A stretch of DNA of 64,000 bases from Pseudomonas sp. P8_241 (GTDB lineage: Bacteria > Pseudomonadota > Gammaproteobacteria > Pseudomonadales > Pseudomonadaceae), in assembly GCF_034008315.1 (NCBI RefSeq), contig NZ_CP125377.1, positions 186,001 to 250,000 of the forward strand. The letters are read 5' to 3'. Below, piece after piece: positions 40,581 to 48,414 of this stretch. The notes under the pieces are model-generated. The model did no database searches. It was not told the origin of the DNA and worked only from the letters and a program-made list of their open reading frames with translations. Position 1 is the stretch's first letter; each line of letters begins with the position of its first letter. Position numbers and translations under genes: made by a program.

Positions 40581-41729
40581 ATGATCAGCAGCACAATGGC
40601 CGGCGATGCCCGACTGGACACTTCGCTCACCCCTGCGCGGTTGCGGGTGACGGGCGACTGGACGCTTGCCCATTACGCCGGCCTCAAGCTGCTGAGCGAA
40701 AGCCTTTACGGCCAGTACGACGCCGACACCCAGGTCGATCTCAACGGTCTCGGCGCCCTTGACACCGCTGGCGCCTCGTTGTTGGTGGAACTGTTGGGTT
40801 CCGAGCGCATTGGCCGCACCGCCCAGCATCCCGATTGCACTCTTTCCTCCGCCGACCGCGCGTTACTGCAAACGGTGTACTGCTCGCTGACCGATTTCTG
40901 CGTGCCGATCAAGGAGCCGGAAATCAGCGTTAGCATTCAATTGCTGACTCGCATCGGTCGCGCCGTGGACACCGTCTGGCAGGACACCCTGCAACTGCTC
41001 GGTTTCGTAGGGCTGATCATCGAAACCATCGCCCGCGGCCTGTTTCGACCCAAGCGCTGGCGCATCACGCCGATGGTCTCGCACATCGAACAAACAGGGC
41101 TCGACGCTGCGCCCATCGTAGCCCTGCTGACCTTTCTGGTCGGCGCCGTGGTGGCGTTTCTCGGGGCGACGGTACTGGCGACGTTCGGTGCCAGTGTGTT
41201 TACCGTGGATCTGGTGGGGTTTGCCTTCCTGCGCGAATTTGGTGTGTTGCTCACCGCGATCCTGATGGCCGGGCGCACCGCCAGTGCGTTCACGGCGCAG
41301 ATCGGTTCGATGAAGGCCAACGAAGAAATAGACGCCATCCGCACCTTGGGCCTCGACCCGATGGAGTTGCTGGTAGTGCCACGCGTGCTGGCCTTGCTGA
41401 TCGCCCTGCCGATGCTGACGTTTCTGGCAATGATTTCAGGAATCATCGGCGGCGCGGTGGTCTGCGCAGTATCGCTGGATATTTCACCGGCGATGTTCCT
41501 GTCGCTGCTGCAATCGGACATCGGCGTTCAGCACTTTCTGGTGGGCATCGTCAAAGCGCCGATTTTCGCCTTCCTGATCGCCGCCATCGGTTGCCTCGAA
41601 GGCTTCAAGGTCAGCGGCAGCGCCGAGTCCGTGGGTGCCCACACCACATCGAGTGTGGTGCAGTCGATTTTCGTGGTGATCGTGCTCGACGCGGTGGCTG
41701 CGCTGTTTTTCATGGAGATGGGCTGGTGA
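40581..41729 (+). CDS. MlaE-family lipid ABC transporter permease with fused STAS domain
   Basis: 382 aa. Residues 1-100 form a STAS/MlaB-like domain (LRVTGDWTLAHY..., QVDLNGLGALDTAGASLLVELLG). About 130-382 is the MlaE permease with EQTGLDAAPIVALLTFLVGAVVAFLG, FAFLREFGVLLTAILMAGRTASAFTAQIGSM and NEEIDAIRTLGLDP. In E. coli MlaB is a separate subunit, here it is fused. AAGGAG precedes the ATG. First gene of a four-gene MCE-type phospholipid transport unit; a paralogue of the canonical mla system rather than it, since MlaC is missing. Confidence 0.93.
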   Translation: MISSTMAGDARLDTSLTPARLRVTGDWTLAHYAGLKLLSESLYGQYDADTQVDLNGLGALDTAGASLLVELLGSERIGRTAQHPDCTLSSADRALLQTVYCSLTDFCVPIKEPEISVSIQLLTRIGRAVDTVWQDTLQLLGFVGLIIETIARGLFRPKRWRITPMVSHIEQTGLDAAPIVALLTFLVGAVVAFLGATVLATFGASVFTVDLVGFAFLREFGVLLTAILMAGRTASAFTAQIGSMKANEEIDAIRTLGLDPMELLVVPRVLALLIALPMLTFLAMISGIIGGAVVCAVSLDISPAMFLSLLQSDIGVQHFLVGIVKAPIFAFLIAAIGCLEGFKVSGSAESVGAHTTSSVVQSIFVVIVLDAVAALFFMEMGW

Positions 41730-42529
41730 ACCGTGTACCCCGAGCGCCCTGCGAGGCGGTGATTGAAGTGCGTGGCCTGTGCAATCGCTTTGGCCGCCAG
41801 AGCGTGCACGAGAACCTTGACCTGGATTTGTACAAGGGCGAAATCCTCGCTGTGGTCGGCGGTTCCGGCAGCGGTAAATCGGTGCTACTGCGTAGCATCG
41901 TCGGTTTGCGTCAGCCCAGCGAAGGCGTAGTGAAAGTCTTCGGCAAGAACCTGCCAACCCTGTCTGAGCACGAGCGTTCATTGGTGGAACGGCGCTTTGG
42001 CGTGCTGTTCCAGAAAGGCGCATTGTTCTCGTCGTTGACGGTGACCGAGAACGTCGCACTGCCTTTGATCGAGCACGCCGGCTTGAGCCGCAACGACGCC
42101 GAGCACCTGGCGGCGGTAAAGATGGCCTTGGCCGGGTTGCCGTTGTCAGCGGCGGACAAATACCCGGCGTCCCTGTCCGGCGGCATGATCAAGCGTGCTG
42201 CACTCGCCCGGGCGCTGGCGCTGGACCCGGACATCCTGTTTCTCGACGAGCCCACTGCCGGCCTCGATCCGATTGGCGCCGCGGCGTTCGATCAATTGAT
42301 CCTGACCCTGCGCGATGCGCTGGGCCTGAGTGTATTTCTGGTGACCCACGACCTCGACACGCTCTACACCATCACCGACCGGGTGGCCGTGCTGGCGCAG
42401 AAAAAGGTGCTGGTGGCGGACGCCATCGACAAGGTCTCGGAAACCGACGACGCGTGGATTCACGAATATTTCCATGGCCCTCGCGGCCGCGCGGCGCTGA
42501 CAGCCGCCCAACAGCTTCACGAGGTCTGA
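41726..42529 (+). CDS. Lipid ABC transporter ATP-binding protein (MlaF-like)
   Basis: 267-aa ATPase. Walker A GGSGSGKSVLL, Q-loop LFQKGALFSSLTV, signature LSGGMIKRAALARALA, Walker B ILFLDEPTAGLDP and switch H in VTHDLDTL. GTG start overlaps the permease stop (GTGA), so the two are translationally coupled. Energises lipid movement between inner membrane and the MCE protein encoded next. Confidence 0.94.
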   Translation: MNRVPRAPCEAVIEVRGLCNRFGRQSVHENLDLDLYKGEILAVVGGSGSGKSVLLRSIVGLRQPSEGVVKVFGKNLPTLSEHERSLVERRFGVLFQKGALFSSLTVTENVALPLIEHAGLSRNDAEHLAAVKMALAGLPLSAADKYPASLSGGMIKRAALARALALDPDILFLDEPTAGLDPIGAAAFDQLILTLRDALGLSVFLVTHDLDTLYTITDRVAVLAQKKVLVADAIDKVSETDDAWIHEYFHGPRGRAALTAAQQLHEV

Positions 42530-42530
42530 C

Positions 42531-43469
42531 ATGGAAACCCGAGCACATCATGTGTTGATCGGCCTGTTCACTGTGATCGTGGTGGCAGGCGCCCTGCTCT
42601 TCGGACTCTTTCTGGCCAAGTCCAGCGTCGATACCGAATTCAAGGATTACGAGGTCGTGTTCAACGAGGCGGTCAGCGGCCTGTCCAAGGGCAGTTCGGT
42701 GCAGTACAGCGGAATCAAGGTCGGCGACGTGGTGACGCTGCGCCTGGACCCGAAAGACCCGCGCCGGGTGCTTGCCCGGATTCGTCTGGCTGGCGATACC
42801 CCGATCAAGGAAGACACCCAGGCCAAACTGGCGCTGACCGGCGTCACCGGAACCTCGATCATCCAGCTCAGCGGCGGTACGCCACAGAGCCCGACGCTTA
42901 AGGGAAAGGATGGCCACCTGCCGACCATCGTCGCTTCGCCCTCGCCCATCGCCCGCCTGCTCAATGACAGCGAAGACCTGATGGCCGGGGTAAGCTCGCT
43001 GATGCGTAACGCTAACCTGATGTTCTCCACGGAAAACATTGAGCGCATCAGCGAGACCCTGGAGCATCTGGAGCAAACCACCGGGGCCATTGCCGATCAG
43101 CGTGACGATATTCGTCAGGCCATGAAGCAACTGGCGTCGGTCGGCAAGCAAGCCAACAGCATGCTCGAGCAGACCACGGCGTTGATGCGCAATGCCAACG
43201 GCCTGCTCAATGACAACGGCAAGCAGATGTTCAGCAGCGCCGAGCAGGCGATGAAATCCCTGGAGCAGAGCAGCGCCACCATCAACACACTACTCACCGC
43301 CAATCAGCAATCGCTGAACAACGGCATGCAGGGTCTCAACGGCCTGGCCCCGGCGGTGCGCGAACTGCGCGAAACCCTGACGTCGTTACGCACCATCTCC
43401 CAACGCCTGGAAGCCAACCCCAGCGGTTACCTGCTGGGCAGCGACAAGACCAAGGAATTCACGCCATGA
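42531..43469 (+). CDS. MCE/MlaD-family periplasmic lipid-binding protein
   Basis: 312 aa with an N-terminal membrane anchor (VLIGLFTVIVVAGALLFGLFL) and one MCE domain (about residues 38-115: YEVVFNEAVSGLSKGSSVQYSGIKVGDVV). A long helical C-terminal region (150-290) with repeated leucines and NAN motifs resembles the coiled-coil extensions of longer MCE proteins. It probably forms a hexameric ring and tunnel for lipids. Starts 2 nt after the ATPase gene stop. Confidence 0.93.
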   Translation: METRAHHVLIGLFTVIVVAGALLFGLFLAKSSVDTEFKDYEVVFNEAVSGLSKGSSVQYSGIKVGDVVTLRLDPKDPRRVLARIRLAGDTPIKEDTQAKLALTGVTGTSIIQLSGGTPQSPTLKGKDGHLPTIVASPSPIARLLNDSEDLMAGVSSLMRNANLMFSTENIERISETLEHLEQTTGAIADQRDDIRQAMKQLASVGKQANSMLEQTTALMRNANGLLNDNGKQMFSSAEQAMKSLEQSSATINTLLTANQQSLNNGMQGLNGLAPAVRELRETLTSLRTISQRLEANPSGYLLGSDKTKEFTP

Positions 43470-44095
43470 AGCTTTCCCGAATTGCCTTGCTCGCGAGCGT
43501 TACTCTGATCAGTTCGTGCTCGATCCTGCCCAAGCCTGAGCCGTTCGATGTCTATCGATTGCCTGCTGCGACACAGAACAGCGGTTCAGCCAGTCATGGC
43601 AGGCCGCAACAATGGTCTCTACGCCTGACCAAGTTGCAGAGCAGCGAAGCGTTGAACAGTCCGAACATCGCGGTGATTCCTCAAGGCGACGTGATCAGCC
43701 ATTACAAAGGCTCGCGCTGGAGCGATCCGGCGCCGGTGCTGTTGCGCAATCGCCTGCTGGACGGCTTTCAGCGTGATGGACGGGTCGCGCTGTTGAGCAC
43801 CGATGACAGTCTTTTTCATGGCGATCTGGAGCTGGGTGGCAATTTGCAGGCCTTCCAGACGGAGTACCAGGGCAGCTCGGCGAACGTGGTCGTGCGCCTG
43901 GACGCCTTGTTGGTGCGCGGTTACGACCAGCGCATCCTCGCCAGTCGCCGCTTTGAAGTGCGCCAGCCGCTGAGTGATGTGCAGGTGCCCGCGGTGGTCG
44001 CAGGGTTTGGTCAGGCGAATGACCAACTGACGGTGCAGGTGGTGAACTGGGCGGTTGAACAAGGGCAGAGACTCGCCCCGCCACCCAGACCTTGA
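43466..44095 (+). CDS. ABC-type transport auxiliary lipoprotein (PqiC-like)
   Basis: 209-aa lipoprotein with signal peptide and lipobox LISSC (Cys18). The ABC_trans_aux fold is indicated by YRLPAATQ..., IAVIPQGDVISHYKGSRWSDPAPVLLRNRLLDGFQ and RRFEVRQPL. It likely sits in the outer membrane and docks to the MCE tunnel, as PqiC does for PqiB. ATG overlaps the MCE gene stop by 4 nt. Confidence 0.9.
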   Translation: MKLSRIALLASVTLISSCSILPKPEPFDVYRLPAATQNSGSASHGRPQQWSLRLTKLQSSEALNSPNIAVIPQGDVISHYKGSRWSDPAPVLLRNRLLDGFQRDGRVALLSTDDSLFHGDLELGGNLQAFQTEYQGSSANVVVRLDALLVRGYDQRILASRRFEVRQPLSDVQVPAVVAGFGQANDQLTVQVVNWAVEQGQRLAPPPRP

Positions 44096-44103
44096 TGCGG
44101 TCC

Positions 44104-44196
44104 CCTGTAGGAGCGAGCCTGCTCGCGATGGCGGTGTGTCAGACACATTGATTTTGAATGTGCGACCGTCGTCGTGAGCAAGCTTGCTCCTACAGG
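44104..44196. repeat. Inverted REP pair after the lipid transporter operon
   Basis: CCTGTAGGAGCGAGCCTGCT and inverted copy GAGCAAGCTTGCTCCTACAGG about 38 bp apart, lying between convergent 3' ends. Confidence 0.87.
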
Positions 44197-44201
44197 TGCT
44201 T

Positions 44202-44852
44202 TCAGCGGCGCAAAAACGCTTGATGCAGCGCTTCCAGTGTTTCAAAGTGATACGCCGGAGCTTCCGCGCTCAACTCTTCATGGCTGCCGAAGCCGTAACC
44301 CACCGCTGCCGCGTCCAGGCCATTACTGCGTGCGCCGATCAGATCATGTTTGCGGTCACCGATCATCAGGGTATTGGCCGGATCGAGGCCTTCTTCAGCG
44401 ATCAAATGGGCGATCAGCTCGACCTTGTTGGTCCGGGTGCCGTCCAGTTCGCTGCCGTAAATCACTTTGAAGTGTTTGGCGAAGTCGAAGTGCCGGGCGA
44501 TTTCTCGAGCGAAAATCCACGGTTTCGAAGTTGCGATATACAGCTGTCGACCTTGCCCGCCCAGGGTTTCGAGCAGCGGGGTGACGCCGTCGAACACGCG
44601 GTTTTCGTACAGGCCGGTCACCTTGAAGCGCTCGCGGTAGAAATTCACCGCCTCCCACGCCTTCGTTTCGTCGAAGTCGTAGAACTGCATGAACGCCTGC
44701 AACAGTGGCGGGCCGATGAAGTGTTCGAGTTTGGTCAGGTCCGGCTCATCGATCCCCAGATTGCTCAGGGCAAACTGGATCGAACGGGTGATGCCTTCGC
44801 GCGGGTCGGTCAGGGTGCCATCGAGGTCGAACAAAACGGTTTGGTAATGCAT
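44202..44852 (-). CDS. HAD family hydrolase (phosphoglycolate phosphatase-like)
   Basis: 216-aa phosphatase: motif I FDLDGTLTDPREG, motif II YIATSKPW, motif IV MIGDRKHDLIGA. The alpha-helical cap between motifs I and II places it in the Gph/PGMB subgroup. Substrate not deducible. Synteny (upstream of the gamma-carbonic anhydrase-like and prlC genes) matches other Pseudomonas. Confidence 0.9.
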   Translation of the reverse strand: MHYQTVLFDLDGTLTDPREGITRSIQFALSNLGIDEPDLTKLEHFIGPPLLQAFMQFYDFDETKAWEAVNFYRERFKVTGLYENRVFDGVTPLLETLGGQGRQLYIATSKPWIFAREIARHFDFAKHFKVIYGSELDGTRTNKVELIAHLIAEEGLDPANTLMIGDRKHDLIGARSNGLDAAAVGYGFGSHEELSAEAPAYHFETLEALHQAFLRR

Positions 44853-44880
44853 GAAAATTCCTGGATGTTGGTGCGCCGGT

Positions 44881-45426
44881 TCAGAGCTGGTCGTAGCCTT
44901 CGGCCAGATGCAGATCCTTGAGCTTCACGTAGTTCGCCGCGCTGTAGGTGAAAAAGGCGCGTTCCTTGTCCGTCAGCGGCCGGATCTGTTTCACCGGGCT
45001 ACCCACGTACAGGAAACCGCTTTCCAGGCGTTTACCCGGTGGCACCAGGCTGCCGGCACCGATGATCACGTCGTCTTCGACCACGGCACCGTCCATGACA
45101 ATGCTGCCCATGCCGATCAGCACCCGGCTGCCCACCGAGCAACCGTGAAGCATGACTTTATGGGCAATGGTCACATCATCACCGATCAACAGCGGGAAAC
45201 CGTCCGGGTTGAACGGCCCGGCGTGGGTGATGTGCAACACGCAGCCGTCCTGCACGCTGGTGCGCGCGCCGATGCGGATGCGGTGCATATCGCCGCGGAT
45301 TACCGTCAATGGCCATACCGAACTGTCTTCGCCGATCTCGACGTCGCCGATTACCACCGCTGAACGGTCGACAAAAGCCCTTGGGCCCAGCAGCGGCGTG
45401 TGGTTCTGATACTTGCGCAGGTTCAC
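44881..45426 (-). CDS. Gamma-carbonic anhydrase family protein (left-handed beta-helix)
   Basis: 181 aa with hexapeptide repeats ([LIV]GxxxxI spacing: VIGDVEIGEDSSVWPLTVIRGD, IRIGARTSVQDGCVLHI, IIGAGSLVPPGKRL). Zinc histidines are visible in HI, HK and HG contexts (VLHITH, TIAHKVMLHGC). GTG at 45426 gives (V/M)NLRKYQNHTPLLG; the upstream extension overlaps the promoter of prlC. YrdA/PaaY-like proteins may be carbonic anhydrases or thioesterases; the role here is open. Confidence 0.9.
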   Translation of the reverse strand: MNLRKYQNHTPLLGPRAFVDRSAVVIGDVEIGEDSSVWPLTVIRGDMHRIRIGARTSVQDGCVLHITHAGPFNPDGFPLLIGDDVTIAHKVMLHGCSVGSRVLIGMGSIVMDGAVVEDDVIIGAGSLVPPGKRLESGFLYVGSPVKQIRPLTDKERAFFTYSAANYVKLKDLHLAEGYDQL

Positions 45427-45514
45427 GATAGGGTTTCTCTCTGTTGCTGATAGCTGCGGTGAGCGTCGATTGTAATTAAGATGGCCGCATGTTTCTCCAG
45501 CCAAGGTGCCCACT

Positions 45515-47566
45515 GTGAGCGTGAACAACCCTCTTTTGCAGTCCTACGACCTGCCGCCGTTCTCTGCGATCCGTGCCGAACACGTGCAACCGGCCATTGA
45601 CCAGATTTTGGCGGACAACCGCGCCGCCATCATCGAGATCCTCAAGACCCAGGGCAAGCAGCCGACCTGGGCCGGGCTGGTGCTGGCGATGGACGAGCTC
45701 AATGATCGTCTCGGCGCTGCCTGGAGCCCGGTCAGCCACCTCAATGCTGTGTGCAACAGCGCCGAACTGCGTGAAGCTTACGAGTCGTGCCTGCCGGCGT
45801 TGAGCGCCTACTCCACCGAGATGGGCCAGAACCGCGAATTGTTCCAGGCCTTCGAAGCCTTGGCCAATAGTCCTGAAGCCGCCGGTTTTGACGTGGCGCA
45901 GAAAACTATCCTGGAACACTCCCTGCGTGACTTCCGTCTGTCGGGTATCGACCTGCCGGAAGCCGAGCAGAAGCGCTACGCCGAAGTGCAAAGCAAGTTG
46001 TCCGAGTTGGGCAGCCGCTTTTCCAATCAGCTGCTCGACGCTACCCAGGCGTGGACCAAGCACCTCACCGATGAAGCCACCCTCGCCGGCCTGACTGATT
46101 CGGCCAAGGCGCAAATGGCGGCCGCCGCGCAAGCCAAGGGCCTGGATGGCTGGTTGATCACCCTGGAGTTCCCGAGTTACTACGCGGTGATGACCTACGC
46201 TCGCGACCGTGCGCTGCGTGAAGAAGTCTACGCCGCGTACTGTACCCGTGCGTCGGACCAAGGCCCGAATGCCGGCCAGAACGACAACGGCCCGGTGATG
46301 GAAGAAATACTCGACCTGCGTCAGGAACTGGCCAAGCTCTTGGGCTTCGCCAGTTTCTCGGAGCTGAGCCTGGCAACCAAAATGGCAGAATCCAGCGATC
46401 AGGTGCTGAGTTTCCTGCGTGACCTGGCCAAGCGCAGCAAGCCGTTCGCCGCGCAGGATCTGGAGCAGCTCAAGGCTTACGCTGCTGAGCAGGGTTGCCC
46501 GGATCTGCAAAGCTGGGACAGCGGTTTCTACGGTGAAAAACTCCGTGAACAACGCTACAGCGTGGCCCAGGAAGCCCTGCGCGCCTACTTCCCGATCGAT
46601 AAGGTATTGAGCGGTCTGTTCGCCATTGTTCAGCGTTTGTACGGCATCGAGATTGCTGAGCAAAAAGGCTTCGACACCTGGCACCCTGATGTCCGCCTGT
46701 TCGAAATCAAGGAAAATGGCCAGCATGTCGGTCGCTTCTTCTTCGACCTCTACGCCCGCGCAAACAAGCGCGGCGGTGCCTGGATGGATGGGGCCCGCGA
46801 CCGTCGCCGTACCGCCGAGGGCGTTTTGCAAAGCCCTGTGGCCAACCTGGTGTGCAACTTCACCCCGGCCGACAGCGGCAAGCCTGCGCTGTTGACCCAC
46901 GATGAAGTCACCACCCTGTTCCACGAGTTCGGTCATGGTTTGCATCACTTGCTGACCCGCGTCGAGCACGCCGGCGTATCCGGCATCAACGGCGTGGCTT
47001 GGGATGCGGTCGAGTTGCCGAGCCAGTTTATGGAAAACTGGTGCTGGGAGCCGGAAGGTCTGGCGCTGATTTCCGGTCATTACGAATCTGGCGAACCACT
47101 GCCGCAAGATCTGTTGCAAAAAATGCTCGCGGCGAAAAACTTTCAGTCCGGCCTGATGATGGTTCGCCAACTGGAATTTTCGCTGTTCGACTTCGAACTG
47201 CACGCCACCCACGGCGATGGCCGCAGCGTGCTGCAAGTGCTCGAAGGCGTGCGTGACGAGGTTTCGGTGATGCGTCCACCGGCCTACAACCGATTCCCCA
47301 ACAGTTTTGCGCATATTTTCGCCGGCGGTTACGCGGCGGGCTACTACAGCTACAAATGGGCGGAAGTGTTGTCGGCGGATGCTTTCTCCAGGTTTGAGGA
47401 AGAAGGCGTGCTCAACGCCGACACCGGTCGCGCCTTCCGCGAGGCGATCCTGGCGCGGGGTGGTTCTCAGGAGCCGATGGTGCTGTTCGTCGACTTCCGT
47501 GGCCGTGAGCCTTCGATTGACGCACTCTTGCGCCATAGCGGCCTGAGTGAGGACGCGGCAGCATGA
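45515..47566 (+). CDS. prlC: Oligopeptidase A (M3 metallopeptidase)
   Basis: Cytoplasmic zinc endopeptidase degrading signal peptides and other oligopeptides. 683 aa. HEFGHGLHHLL contains the HExxH zinc motif in the expected position, and NLVCNFTPADSGKPALLTHDEV precedes it. I prefer the GTG at 45515 (AAGG at a suitable distance, giving (V/M)SVNNPLLQSYDLPPF) over the GTG at 45506, which lacks a ribosome-binding site. Overlaps yheV by 4 nt. Confidence 0.95.
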   Translation: MSVNNPLLQSYDLPPFSAIRAEHVQPAIDQILADNRAAIIEILKTQGKQPTWAGLVLAMDELNDRLGAAWSPVSHLNAVCNSAELREAYESCLPALSAYSTEMGQNRELFQAFEALANSPEAAGFDVAQKTILEHSLRDFRLSGIDLPEAEQKRYAEVQSKLSELGSRFSNQLLDATQAWTKHLTDEATLAGLTDSAKAQMAAAAQAKGLDGWLITLEFPSYYAVMTYARDRALREEVYAAYCTRASDQGPNAGQNDNGPVMEEILDLRQELAKLLGFASFSELSLATKMAESSDQVLSFLRDLAKRSKPFAAQDLEQLKAYAAEQGCPDLQSWDSGFYGEKLREQRYSVAQEALRAYFPIDKVLSGLFAIVQRLYGIEIAEQKGFDTWHPDVRLFEIKENGQHVGRFFFDLYARANKRGGAWMDGARDRRRTAEGVLQSPVANLVCNFTPADSGKPALLTHDEVTTLFHEFGHGLHHLLTRVEHAGVSGINGVAWDAVELPSQFMENWCWEPEGLALISGHYESGEPLPQDLLQKMLAAKNFQSGLMMVRQLEFSLFDFELHATHGDGRSVLQVLEGVRDEVSVMRPPAYNRFPNSFAHIFAGGYAAGYYSYKWAEVLSADAFSRFEEEGVLNADTGRAFREAILARGGSQEPMVLFVDFRGREPSIDALLRHSGLSEDAAA

Positions 47567-47844
47567 GTGAGGGACCTGTGATTACCAAAAGACGCTTTAT
47601 CGCCGGAGCGGTCTGCCCGGCATGCAGCGAGCCGGACAAGCTGATGATGTGGAGTGAAAACGACGTGCCGCATCGCGAGTGCGTGGCCTGTGGTTACTCC
47701 GACACGCTCAATGAACAAGGGTTATCGGTGCCCAAGGAACTGGGAACGCGGGTCAACATCACCACGCCCAAGGCTGCAGACACCAAGGTTCAGGCTGTTC
47801 AGTTCTTCCCGAATCCGAAGCTAAAGAAAAACTCGGACGAGTAA
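47563..47844 (+). CDS. yheV: YheV-family putative zinc ribbon protein
   Basis: 93-aa protein with a CPAC...CVAC zinc ribbon (residues 19-46: VCPACSEPDKLMMW, HRECVACGYSD). Translationally coupled to prlC through ATGA overlap, as in many gammaproteobacteria. No known biochemical role. A rho-independent terminator follows. Confidence 0.92.
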   Translation: MSEGPVITKRRFIAGAVCPACSEPDKLMMWSENDVPHRECVACGYSDTLNEQGLSVPKELGTRVNITTPKAADTKVQAVQFFPNPKLKKNSDE

Positions 47845-47857
47845 TAAACAAGTCAAA

Positions 47858-47893
47858 AAAGGCCCCCGTTGCGTTATGCAGTGGGGGCTTTTT
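47858..47893 (+). terminator. Rho-independent terminator after yheV
   Basis: GCCCCCGTTGC pairs with GCAGTGGGGGC (two mismatches) with AAAAAA before and a seven-T run after; likely bidirectional, serving the convergent small gene too. Confidence 0.85.
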
Positions 47894-47907
47894 TTATATG
47901 TTTTTAA

Positions 47908-48213
47908 TCAAGGCGTGGAAATATTGGCATAGGCTTTGGCCAGTGCCAGAAGTTTGGCCTTGTCATCGGCGTCGATATCGCCATCACCATCAATGTCTTT
48001 GTTGATATTGCCGAGACTGAAGGTTCTGCCGCCATCATTAGACGATGCGATGAGGACTGTGGAGTCCAGTAAGGCCGTGGTCTCCAGCGAGTTTTCAGCA
48101 TTCCGACCGTTCTCTTTCAATGCGAATTGCAGGGAAACGAGTACTTCGTTTTGGTCGACAATTGTTGGGCCAAGCTTTTGTAGAAAGATACCGCGGCGGT
48201 TGAAAAACGACAT
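47908..48213 (-). CDS. Small EF-hand/dockerin-like protein, function unknown
   Basis: 101-aa protein not recognised from a known family. No signal peptide. The C-terminal part contains DIDGDGDIDADD, an exact match to the EF-hand loop pattern DxDxDGxIxxxD, followed by an amphipathic helix KAKLLALAKAYA; together this looks like a single Ca2+-binding dockerin-type motif. The N-terminal half (NRRGIFLQKLGPTIVDQNEV) shows no known motif. Start at ATG 48213 is supported by AAAAGGA 7 nt upstream. It sits in a visibly AT-richer islet between the core genes yheV and the radical SAM gene, suggesting horizontal acquisition. Confidence 0.68.
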   Translation of the reverse strand: MSFFNRRGIFLQKLGPTIVDQNEVLVSLQFALKENGRNAENSLETTALLDSTVLIASSNDGGRTFSLGNINKDIDGDGDIDADDKAKLLALAKAYANISTP

Positions 48214-48229
48214 AATCAAATCCTTTTAA

Positions 48230-48373
48230 TTAATATAAATGTCCCTGTGTGCAACGGAAGTAACGATACCGGAATTGCAAATTTTTTAGCCAGTCGTCAT
48301 ATGTATCACTTAATTGCTTTGCACTATCCCGAATCAAGAAGATGCTGAGCGGTACTGGTGCGATGGATGTCAT
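48230..48373 (-). CDS. Possible 47-aa ORF upstream of the EF-hand gene (doubtful)
   Basis: A frame starting ATG at 48373 and ending 16 nt before the EF-hand gene, ending DDWLKNLQFRYRYFRCTQGHLY. No ribosome-binding site is seen and it resembles nothing I know. It could be a real small gene, the 3' remnant of a degraded gene, or noise. Noted because it would place both small genes divergent from the radical SAM gene around a shared LexA box. Confidence 0.2.
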   Translation of the reverse strand: MTSIAPVPLSIFLIRDSAKQLSDTYDDWLKNLQFRYRYFRCTQGHLY

Positions 48374-48376
48374 CGA

Positions 48377-48382
48377 TATACT
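48377..48382 (+). promoter_or_regulatory. -10 promoter element of the radical SAM gene
   Basis: TATACT, overlapped at its 3' end by the LexA box, 33 nt before the ATG. The -35 region is weak. Overlap with the operator fits simple repression. Confidence 0.5.
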
Positions 48383-48396
48383 GTATGCACATACAG
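48381..48396. promoter_or_regulatory. LexA (SOS) box upstream of the radical SAM gene
   Basis: CTGTATGCACATACAG, a perfect 16-bp palindrome matching the CTGT-N8-ACAG LexA consensus, 18 bp before the start codon and over the likely promoter. The P. aeruginosa homologue at this locus is, to my knowledge, a member of the LexA regulon, which agrees. Confidence 0.85.
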
Positions 48397-48414
48397 CGCA
48401 AAGGGTTTTCTTCC

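Noticed and set aside
45476..47536. A 686-codon open frame on the minus strand opposite prlC
   Set aside because: Exact antisense mirror of prlC; no independent coding evidence.
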